A stretch of 64,000 bases of DNA. Origin: Carposina sasakii (lineage: Eukaryota; Arthropoda; Insecta; Lepidoptera; Carposinidae). This document shows, piece by piece, positions 9,641 to 21,600 of this stretch. The notes below the pieces were generated by a model, which was given only the letters and a program-made list of their open reading frames with translations, was not told the DNA's origin and made no database searches. Both the position numbers and the translations under genes were made by a program. Each line of letters starts with the position of its first letter. Positions within the stretch are counted from its first letter, which is position 1. The stretch spans positions 15,887,207 to 15,951,206 of the forward strand of contig CP053152.1 in NCBI GenBank assembly GCA_014607495.2, read 5' to 3'.

Positions 9641-12600
9641 ATGAACGGTCGCGATGAGTCCGCCGAGACTCTTTCAGCCGGTGTCGCTCTGCCAATCATG
9701 GTAAGTTGATAGTATAATTTGTATCTGGTGATATTTATTTGTAATAGCTATACCAAATATTTAATTGTAGTATGTACCTTTAAAAAAATAGAACTATTTC
9801 ATAAATTGGTAGGTTCCTACCTACCTAACCTATACAAATGTTTACAAAACAATGCAAGCTTGTACATTTCTTTCTTTCTAGAGTAGTCAGTTATTTAGTT
9901 AACGTCATTTTATTTATTTTATAATGCAGTAAGTTTAAGTTCTGTATTTGGATTTGTCCTAAAGGCTTCAATATAATCAGTTTATTTCTATAAATCTTAT
10001 CAATTTGTATTGTATCTACTGTTTGAAGTTCTGTAAGATTTCATATCATGGTTCCTCATTTTACAAATTTTAATTTATAGTTTACCAATATTGCTGTAAT
10101 TTATAAATATAGACTTAAAACACTGTAAGAATCAGAAACTTAATATTTTGCTTGGTAGTTTAAGAAGGCAGGTCAGGGTATATATGTCTAATTTATGTTA
10201 CTCTAGATACTTACTTTGATAATCATTTTCACAGAAACAGTTTAAAATACTAATAACCTAGTTAGTTTATAAAATGTTAACAACAGTGACTTGATACTTT
10301 GTTATAGTGATGGATTCTGATTGCCATTCTTAATCTTAATTATAATAACATTAGTAATATTTTTGTCTGTCCCTCTCCATTCTTATGTTCCCTGTGGGAA
10401 ATTCTGAAAATCGTTATCAGATGCTTACATCTCAGGTACTATTAACACGAGTGCCATGACGGTTGGTGTATAGTATAGTAATCTTAATTTATAAGTAGGT
10501 AGTTAATCTAGGCAAGCTTATTTATGTCCTGGCAAAAAACTCAAAAAAAATATTTTTTAATATATAAATTTAAATATACATATAAAAAAAATCAAATTAC
10601 CGCATACATGAAATTATTTTTGTATGTTTGCAGTGCATAAATGTTACTATTTTTGATGTTTAACAGGTTTATCATTACATTCTTGCCTTGTAAAACCTAA
10701 CTTTAATTTCATACTACAATTTAATAATAGAAATAGCTGCCTACTTAAATTTAGGTTATGAAAAGAGGGTGTAACATTTACACACATATGTTTAAGTACT
10801 TGGTATATTATAACGTGACCAGACGTCCCGTTTTACAGTTACCTGTCCCGGTGTCCCCATCATGGACTGCGGGATGCAAAATTGTCCTGTTTACAGAGAC
10901 CACGGTTGATCTAGCCTACTTTAATTCTAAGCAATTAACCTAAAATGGTAACACTTTATCTTCTTGGAGAATGAAAATAATAACTATGAACATATTTTTG
11001 GATGTAGCCTTTTTGTCCTAAGAATTTTGGGATATAGTACTGTCTATACTACCTATCAATGAAATAATGAGTCAACATTATGTTGGATCCGCTGTACTCT
11101 ACTACATCACATAGAATCAATCATCTATACATATAATAAAAATATAACAGATTGATCAGATACATGGAAGATACATGAGAAAAATATTATAGGAGATCTT
11201 TAACAGAATAGTACCCAAAAGAATGATTTTTTGAATTTTTGTCTCTTTGTCGGTTTGTCTGTGGTTTGTGCACACTTATCTCAGAAATGGCTGAACCGAT
11301 TTCAATGCAGTTTTCAAGAATATGCTGTGACAGGTCCCACTTAACGTATAGGTTACGTTTTATTCCGGGAAAAACTGTACTTTTACTGTAGTCCACGCGA
11401 AAGGAGTCTCGGGCGTCCACTAGTAGATACATACATTTAACACTGTACTCGTTTGCATCGCGCAGTCGGCAGATACAGACAGTTCGTCTTGCATTTCCGC
11501 AGGGTGTGGAGCGCTGCGGCGGTGCGATGCCGGCGGCGGAGGTGGACGCGGCGGCGCTCGAGCACGAGCCGCCGCGAAAGCGCGCGCGCGCCGCCGAACC
11601 CGCGCCGCCCGACCTGCGCCGCCGCCTGCTCGACGCCAAGCTAGCGCGACTCAAGGCGCTTCGTGACAAGTTAGTCCCATTTTGGTTCTCGCATTGCATT
11701 CATTATTTCAGAAGAACAGTGATGTTTCATCTGTGTCTGTGCGCACCCTGAAGACCCTCGCTCGTTGCAGGTTCACGGAGCAGCTGAGCGAGCTGTACTT
11801 CCTGCAGGCGGGCGGCAACATGATGGATTACGCGGCGTGGCGAAAGCGCGCGCCTGCGCCGCAGCTCACGGCCTTTCTGGAGGCGCGGCGGCCGCGCGAG
11901 CCGGACGCGGCGGCGCCGGCGCCGGTGGCGTGCGGCGCGGCGGACGAGGCGGTGCAGAAGGCGCGTGCGGAGGCGCACGTGGCGGCGCGCGTGGCCGAGC
12001 TGGCGCGCGCCGGCCTGTGGGCGGAGCGCCGCCTGCCGCGCGTGCTGGAGCCGCCGCGCGCCAAGGGCCACTGGGACTATCTGCTCGAGGAGATGGCCTG
12101 GCTGGCGCAGGACTTCGCGCACGAGCGCAAATGGAAAAAGCAGGCTGCAAAGAAGGTTGGAAACCATTTCGAGTCGGCTATCGGTCGCGCTTAAGATGCC
12201 GCATCGGTATCTAACATAATTAATACGTTTTGACCTGTTTCAGTGTGCTCGCGCAGTTCAGAAGTACTTTCAAGATAAAGCCTCCGCGGCACAGAAAGCT
12301 GAAAAAGCTCAGGAACTTCAGTTAAGAAAAATTGCATCGTTCGCTGCAAAGGAAATAAAATCGTTCTGGTCGAACGTCGAGAAGCTCGTGGAGTGGAAGC
12401 GCGGGCGGCGCGTGGAGCGAGCGCGCAAGGCGGCGCTGGACGAGCAGCTCAGCTACATCGTGGACAAGACGGAGCGCTACAGCCGGCAGCTGGCGGCCAA
12501 CCTGCGCGCCGCGCCCGACGACGACGACGAGTTCACGCCGGCCGCTGACGAGGACGACGACGAGGAGACCATCGCCGCCGCCGAGCGCGAGGCGGCGGCC

Positions 12601-15600
12601 GAGCCGGGCGAGCTGGCGGCGCTGCAGCGGGAGATGAGCGCCGACCTGGCCGACCTGCTGCCGCCCGGCTACCTGGCGGGCGCCTCGCCGCCGCCGGCCG
12701 CCGAGCGCCTGGACTCGGACGACGACGAGGACGACGACGGTGACGACGACGGTGACGACGGCGACGACGACGACGATGGCGACGATGAAGACGCCGCGTC
12801 CGCCTCCTCGGACGAGTCGCAGCCGCTGGAGACGCTGGTGGGGGGCGAGGCCGCGCCGGACGGCGACGGGCCGGGTGAGCGGCGCGTGGAGGCGGCGTCC
12901 ACGCTGGCCGCCACGCTGCAGCCCACGGGCACCACGCTGTCGGAGACGGCCGTGGCCACGCCCGTGCCGCGCCTGCTGCGCCACGCGCTGCGCGAGTACC
13001 AGCACGTGGGCTTGCACTGGCTGGCCACCATGCACGCGCGCCGCCTCAACGGCATCCTGGCGGACGAGATGGGGCTCGGCAAGACCATCCAGAGCATCGC
13101 GCTGCTGGCGCACCTGGCGCTCGAGTTGGGCGACTGGGGGCCGCACCTCGTGGTGGCGCCCACGTCCGTCGTGCTCAACTGGGAGCTCGAGTTCAAGAAG
13201 TGGTGCCCGGCCTTCAAGGTGCTCACCTACTACGGCACCATCAAGGAGCGCAAGCTGAAGCGCGTCGGCTGGACGAAGGCCAACTCCTTCCACGTGTGCA
13301 TCACGTCGTACAAGCTGGTCGTGCAGGACCACCAGAGCTTCCGCCGCAAGCGCTGGAAGTACCTCATCCTCGACGAGGCGCAGAACATCAAGAACTTCAA
13401 GTCGCAGCGGTGGCAGATGCTGCTCAACTTCCAGACGGAGCGGCGCCTGCTCCTGACGGGCACGCCGCTGCAGAACAGCCTGGCCGAGCTGTGGTCGCTG
13501 ATGCACTTCCTCATGCCCGACGTGTTCGCGTCGCACGCCGAGTTCCGCGAGTGGTTCGCGCCCGTGGCGGCGCTGGCGGCCGGAGCGGCGCCCGCGCCCG
13601 ACGCGCTGGTGCGGCGTCTGCACGGCGTGCTGCGGCCCTTCCTGCTGCGCCGCCTCAAGGCCGATGTGGAGCGCCAGATGCCGCGCAAGTACGAGCACGT
13701 GCTGCTGTGCCGCCTGGCGCGCCGCCAGCGCTTCCTCTACGACGACTTCATGGCGCGCGCGCGCACGCGCGACGCTCTGGCGCAGGGCAACCTGCTGAGC
13801 GTCATCAACGTGCTCATGCAGCTGCGCAAGGTGTGCAACCACCCCGATCTGTTCGAACCGCGGCCCGTGGCCTCGCCGCTCAGCCTGCCGCCGCTGCGCC
13901 TGCACGTGCCGGCGCTCGCGCTGGGAGCGGCGCCGCGCGAGCGACGCGCCGCGCGCCTTGGCGGTGACCTGGCCTCGCTCGAGGCGGCCGGCGCCGAGGC
14001 CTTCCCCGCGCACCGCGCGCGCCACCTGGCGCCGCCTCGCCGCCTCATCGAGGAACTGCACGCGCCGCCCGCGCCGCCGCCGCGCCCGCCGCCCGCCGCG
14101 CTGCGCCTGCACCTGCGCCTCGTGCCGCGCGCGCCCGCTGCCTCGCGCGCGCCGCCCGCGCCGCCGCCGCGTGTGGCGGGCGCCGTGAGGCCCGCGCGAA
14201 CCGCGCCCGAGCCCGGCGCGCCCGTCGCCGCCTGCGCCGCGGCCCCGGCTGGCGGCGCGGCGACGCGCGGTTCTGCGGCGCGTGGCGCTCGTCAACGAGC
14301 GGCGCTGCTGGCGCCTGCCGCTGTACGGCGCGGACCTGCGCGCGGCGCTGTGGGCGGGCCCGCCGCCTGTGCCGCCAGTCACACTCGAGGAGCGCCTCGA
14401 CGAGATGTACCCTGTCATTGACAAGTGAGTCAATATGTTTAGTTCCTAAACAATGTAAAGAACAGCGCCATCTGTCTCGCTGTTGATTATCCTCTATCTT
14501 AATTTATTACCGTGAAATAAGGTCCTCATCATATTAAGATCCATCCAAAGGGTTCAAGCAGATCGAGACAGATGGCGCTGTCTCTAAAACACCAAATAAT
14601 TAGTGACAGTAGTCTTAAGAGAACATACCAGAACAGAGAGTAACCGCAAACAAGCATATTGGCTCGTTTCAATTCCTCATCAATTGTCTACAAATACATT
14701 ATCTGTTTAAACCTGTTGGTTATGGTTTCTGAAGCAACATTCAATTTTTTGTTTAGAAGTCATTTTAAATTTATACAAGGTGTTTGTGACAGCCAGGCAA
14801 ATATTGATACCATAACTTCAGAATATGATTCTGAGGTGGAACTCACTGAAAATCATCTAAGATAATAACTTGAAAATAACAATTCAACCAAAAGATGATT
14901 TAAAAAAAAAGTTACCCCCACAATAGTTCGAATAACTGATCAACCCTAATGGAGAGTCATAAGTGATCCAAAAAACAGCAATGTGTCACACAATAACCAG
15001 TAAGCCCATTTCATTTTATTAGACACAGGATAGCCCGATACAATTGTCGCAGAGAGCAATGATTACTGATAATCTAATCAAAAATACATTTCCTTTGAGT
15101 CATTACACTGTCGTATGAACTCAACACAATGGTACTTGTTCAGCATTTCAGTATTTACCTGGCTGTCACGCACACCCCGTATACAGAGTGTTTTTTCGTC
15201 GCCACCCTTAACGAAGGGTATATTATCTATACATCAAATAAATACTCTATACATCAAATAAAGAAAGTTTATGAAAAAATAAAGTTTATGAAATTATGGA
15301 ATATTAAAAAAAAAAAAATTACTTGATTGGTCGAAATTTATAGTGTCTAGTGTTTATGTTAGTTTTTTTTATAGACAGATATTAATTATTTCTCGTGAAA
15401 AAAACTTGCTACGCGCGTCTGTGCATTTATGCAGAAAAACGCAGTTTATTTACTCAACTTTAGACCCTAATATCTTGAGAACCAGAAACTTTCCAGGCAT
15501 GCTTCCATGGAGAAAAATGATCGTGATGATGACGAGATTCCGTAGTTTTCGGGAACGTCGACTACCAAAAGTCGCCCTGTATTAAACTATAATTTACGGT

Positions 15601-18600
15601 TGCGTAAACGATGTTGTCGGCATCAGTTATTGATTTATAATTTTTTCGCCGTTTTCGAGTGGCATCCCCATAAAAGAGATTATGCACCGAATTTCACATT
15701 TGTATGGTTATTATGGTAGTTAAAAAGCAGTGCGTGTAACGTGTATGTGGCGGTAGGTTCAGCGTGTGCTGGCAGGCGGCGCGAGCGCCCGCGGCGCGGC
15801 TGGAGGCGGGCGCGGGCGCGGCGGGCTGGCGGAGAGCGGCGCGGGGCGCGGCCTGCACGCTGCGGCCGCCCGCCGCCGCCGCGCTGCGTCTGCTGCACGC
15901 GCCCGCCGCGCGCCAGGCCGTCTCCTTCCCGCACCCCGCGCTGCTGCAGTACGACTGCGGTAAGTGCACTGCATTCACATATTTTCACTGTTTGTCTACT
16001 AAAAAACAATTATGAATGAATGAATGAATGAAAGCTTTATTTGAGACAGAAACATAACAAAGAATAAAATAAAATATTTACATTTGAGGAAATATTCTGT
16101 CACAAACTATTACACACTGTCACAAAATTATGTAAAAACAAGGTTTTTTCTTTACTGTGAACTTGTAATTCGTGCCTCTACGCTGTCAAAACTGTTTAAA
16201 TACCTCCACCCGAGGTCGTCTCTGCGAGTACTGACCGATTGCGCGCCCGCAGGCAAGCTGCAGACGCTGGCGCGGCTGCTGCGGCGGCTGCGCGCGGGCG
16301 GGCACCGCGTGCTGGTGTTCACGCAGATGACGCGCGCGCTGGACGTGCTGGAGCGCTTCCTGGCGCTGCACGGCCACGCCTACCTGCGGCTGGACGGCGC
16401 CACGCGCGTGGAGCGGCGCCAGGCGCTGGTGGAGCGCTTCAACTCGGACGCGCGTCTGTTCGCCTTCCTGCTGTCCACGCGCTCGGGCGGCGTGGGGCTC
16501 AACCTCACGGGCGCCGACTGCGTCGTGTTCTACGACTCGGACTGGAACCCTACCATGGACGCGCAGGCGCAGGACCGCTGCCACCGCATCGGCCAGACGC
16601 GCGATGTGCACGTGTTCCGACTCGTCACGGCCGGCACGGTGGAGGAGAACATCCTGCGCAAGGCGCAGCAGAAGCGCGCGCTGGGGGCGCTGGCCATCGA
16701 GGACGGCCACTTCACCACCTCGTACCTGCGCGCGGTGAGTGTCGTCTGCGGTGCCCGTCCTACCTGCCGAGCTGTGCGTGCGCAGTGTGACCGCAACTGC
16801 CGATTGTCTCGTTCCAGTCCAACATCAAGGAGCTGTTCGCGGGCGAGGCGGGCGACGCGGGCGCGGAGGGCGCGGCGGCGGGCGGCGCGGCGGGCGGCGA
16901 CGGCGAGCTGGACGCGGCGCTTGGCGGCGGCGGAGGACGAGGCTGACGCGGCGGCGGCGCGGGCGGCCCGCGCCGAGGCCTGCGCCGAGCTGGCAGAGTT
17001 CGACGAGTCGCAGCCGCTGCACGAGGACGAGCGCGAGCGTCACGACCGGGACGAACTCGACGCGCTCATGATGCAGGTGCGCATATATATGTCCTTGACA
17101 AAACCAAGTTTCCATAAGTATTGGCTACTAGTATCGACGTGTGACGCGTGTGTTTCCCCGCAGCTGACGCCGGTGGAGCGCTACGCGATGCGGCTCGTGG
17201 AGAGCAGCGAGGCGGCCAGCGCGGCCGAGCGCAGCGCGCTGGGCGAGGTGCGGCGCCAGCTACGGGAGTGGGAGGCGGCGCGCCGCGAGCTGCGCGCGCC
17301 CGAGTCGCCGCCCGAGCCGCTCACGTACTGGAGCCGCGACGCCGCGCAGGTGCGCCCGCGCCGCCGCCGCGCCGCGCCGCCCTCGCCGCCCGCGCCGCCC
17401 GCTCCCGCCGCCCGAGCCACGCGCTCGCGCGGCACCGTCCACATCAACCTGTGGACGCTGGACGAGCGCGCGCCGCCCGCGCCGCCCGCTCGCCGCGCCG
17501 GCACGCTTGACGCCTGGCTCGGGCGCACGAACGAACGATAATAAACTATTTACGACTCAGCTGGCCTTTTACATTTCTGACGTTCGTACGTTTCGGTGCC
17601 GCCGCTCGCCCCGCATCGCCCCAAGCGGCCGAACGTCAGGGATGTAGCCGAGCGAGCGACGCGGGCGGCGGCGCACCTCCCCCCCCTCCCCCTCCCCACT
17701 CCCCACTCCCCGTTCACACCACCCACGCGCGACCTGGGCACGCTGACATATCGCTACTTAAGTACTTATTATGGCACATGAAACTACCTAATAGCTCTCG
17801 AGTTAGTTTCATATATCCATTTAACCTGATAAGAAAATAATTGGTACAAAAGGTCTTCCTGACAACTAACATGTTTTGCCGAATGGTGATATGTCAGCGA
17901 AACCACAAATATAGGCGAGGACGACGCAATCGGCGATCCTAAAATGATAGAAAATACTACATAGAAATGACACTCCGCGAGCTCAAAGTTAGTGAAGCAT
18001 ACTTCGAAATAATATTATAAGCATACCTATGTTAAATCACTTGGACTAGCCTTGTGGGGCGCCTTTTTTACTATATGAAATACATATTTAAATGTAATTT
18101 TAAATTTTTTGACGTAATTTGTAGTCTCATCAAAGGAGTTTCGCTTCTAAATAGTTATTGTTTATTCTTTATTCGAAAATCTGACCAGATAATTTCCAGT
18201 CTATCTACTGTCATACTAGATCAGTGGTTGTCATACTTTTTTGGTTAAGGGCCAAATAGAAAAACTGATGGATGTATGACTTGATGGCACCTCCAATAAA
18301 ATTGTAAATTTTTGTGAGCTGAACCCTTCTGCTTTGCGCAGGCAGGTAGTATGACGATCACTGGTTTAGATGTTAAATGGAGGCCGCCGTATTTGCGCTC
18401 ACTAGTTGGCGCCACTATACCCAGAGGTTTTTTCAACATAGCTGTCATGATGCAAGTTTGCTTAGTTACACACAGATGATAATTTTTAATACTTATAATA
18501 GTACCGTTAAAATAATAACAACCATGTGGTCGGTTTGGTCATACATCATAAATTCAGAAATCATTCTACTGTCTCAATGGACATAGTTTCCCTCGCCTTC

Positions 18601-21600
18601 CTTCTAAACACCTCTCGATGCCCCAGCGCCTCTGACGGGGAACTAACTCGCGGTGGCCCCATTAGCACAAAGGAACACCTACACGGGAAACAATCTGAAT
18701 TCAATGAGGCTATCACACTGCACACCACAGCCCTTTGTAAACCTTAAGAAGACGACTGCTGTAGGTAAATGTCAACCAACCAAGAAAATACAATACCTAG
18801 TCGGCGGCGGTGAACGTTAAGAAAATGTAAGCTGCATTGAAAACATATTATATAAAAACTAGGAAACAAGTAATAAAGTTGGTATTGCCATATCCGACAG
18901 TAATCTACTGACTAGGAACAAATAACAATGTTACATCCCACGTGAAAAATCCATGAACTTTGTAGGATCTGACGCATATCTCGTCGATGAAGTGGCTAAG
19001 TAGACCGACGACGACGCAGGCGCGCAATCTCCGGGACCAGCGTCTTATTTAGTTACTACTCTCACTATGGGTGCGCCCACCACCGGGCCCTACACCCTCC
19101 ACTGACCCTCGGATCTGATAACTCATAACTGCGAAAACAGGCATTTGCACTAACTACAATCGCTACGAGAAACCAGACCCGAGCACCTAGCATGCAAGAC
19201 GATACATTGCACCATTCCGAAATCAAAAATTAGATAAATTAAATAATTTAAATGAACAGGTTGAATTTTCTTCTCCACTATTAAACTCATTAGCTAGAAT
19301 AAATAAATAAACAGTAACCTTAGAATATAATGGCTTGTCAATGTTAATAACAATTTTTGTTTTTGTGGGCAATGGAATATGTTGTTGCATACATCCTTGT
19401 TTTTCTTTACTAATTTATCAATAATTTGGTGAATTTTTGAATTTAAATTTAATTAATTCACCCAATACTATTTGGTTTGTGTGCACAAATAGTATATATT
19501 TATTTGAAATATAAATAATGGTGGGTAATTATTTATATATTTTTTTAATACTTAGTAGAGGGTAGTTAATTCTGTGTAAGTAATGTGTTGGGTTTTAGAG
19601 GTTCATAATAATTAGTGGTTTACTAATTTACTAATTTCTATAATCCTGAGGATGCCACGGTTGTTGGCGAAACATATGTAGATTATTTATATAGTTTTTG
19701 ATTTCGGAATGGTGCAATGTATCGTCTTGCATGCTAGGTGCTCGGGTCTGGTTTCTCATGGCGATTGTAGTTAGTGCAAGTGCCTGTTGTCGCAATTATG
19801 AGTTATCAGATCCGAGGGTCAGTGGAGGGTGTAGGGCCCGGTGGTGGGCGCACCCATAGTGAATGTTTGAACTTCCGAATTGTAACGCCTAATACAATTT
19901 CATTTAGTTACTACTGCCTGCAGCATTAGTTCATTGTTCGTTGTTTAACTGCTGTGAAAATATCCGACTTTTTTTTTTTAAATATCCGACCTTTTTTTCT
20001 GAACTGAAACTTTACAAGGATTTTGATACTTTTGGCCCATGCAATTTTTTTAAATGTAGGTAAATAGTTCTAGTTGACATGTTGACGAGTTTCCACAGTG
20101 TTAATGGAAGGCTACCGTTCATATTCTCTTATCCAACATAATGAATTCGTACCAGCCCGGCTAGCACGGCCAACGATACACGATATGATAAGTCAAGTTA
20201 TTGATACCTAGCTGTCAAAATACGATAAATATAGCCGCCATGTTGAATTTTATCGATAAGTCGAACATAACCATGCCGGTAACGTTACAAGGCACGAAAC
20301 GATATGATAGATAAAAATGCGAGCATGTCCATCGGTTGCGCCGAACATGACTGTATTTTGATGTTAAAAATATCGAATTTTGACATCAATTCAAGATATT
20401 GTTATCGATGAACATTGTAGTGCGCGATAAGCATAGATAGGTTAGAGAAATCGAAAATACCTACGAGTATGATATTCTTTGGTTCGATAGGTTTTCAGTT
20501 ATATGCTCCAAACTTAATATTTTTAATTTAGTGTTTTAGTTTACATATGTAGGTCAAAGGTAAAATTAAATGATAACATTCAACATCGCGGCTAATATCT
20601 ATCGTATTTTAACAGCTAGTCGATAAATAGGTTTATCATATCGTGTTTCGCTGGTCATGTTAAAGCAGTTAACATGACATCTGATGTCAAAAAGAAAAAA
20701 AAAGAATGAACAATTGAAAAAATGAAAAAAAAATTATGACTAGAAACATTTGTTTAACTTATCTCTCGCCTTATCGTATCATAGCGCGGGATAAATCTTA
20801 ACATAACGTATCGTTCCATTGGTCATGTTCGCGAAATCGATAATTATGGTGGAATATATACGATACGAAATCCTTTATCGTATATCTACTTATCGTGGTC
20901 GTGCTAGCCCGGAAGGTAGTGGTTCCTGAGATCAACCAAACAAGTTCTTCCGTATTTACGAGTATAAAAGTAGAATTATGTAGGTGCTATATCTATATAT
21001 ATAATAAAAATATAACGGATCGCTGTCTGTACATGGAAGATAAATGAGAAAAAATATCATAGAAGACCTTTATTAACGCAATAGTACCCAAAACATTGAT
21101 TTTTGTCGGTTTGTCTGTGCGTTTGTGCACGCTAATCTCAGAAACGGATGAACCGATTTCGATGCAGTTTTCAGGAATATATTGTGATAGGTCCCACTTA
21201 ACATAGGCTACTTTTTATCCCGGGAAATGTTTTTATCCCGGATAATTTCGACATTTTGTTTTTTCTGTAGTCCACGCGGGCGTCCACTAGTAAGAAAATA
21301 AAAAGTTAATGCTATCTGAACTACTGGCAAGAGCCGTAATTAAATTAACTGTCCGTCAACGTGGAGGACATTCGGCCCTATGTCCACTAAGATCCATTGT
21401 AAAAATCCATTGATGGATCTTTGTACACTTTTATGTCCACTTTAATCCTCGATCCTAGAATATTTGCAAAATGGATTTTTTAGAACCAACGTGTCTCTCT
21501 CTCTCTGTGTGTAAATGTGTATGTGTCTGTCTGTGGCATCGTAGCTCCCAAACGGATGATCCTATTTTAATGCGGTTTTTATTGCAAGCAATGTATTCGT

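Noticed and set aside
12322..14433. 703-codon minus-strand ORF opposite domino exon 4
   Set aside because: It is antisense to conserved helicase coding. Its Arg/Ala/His/Gln-rich composition follows from GC-rich third positions and has no motif.
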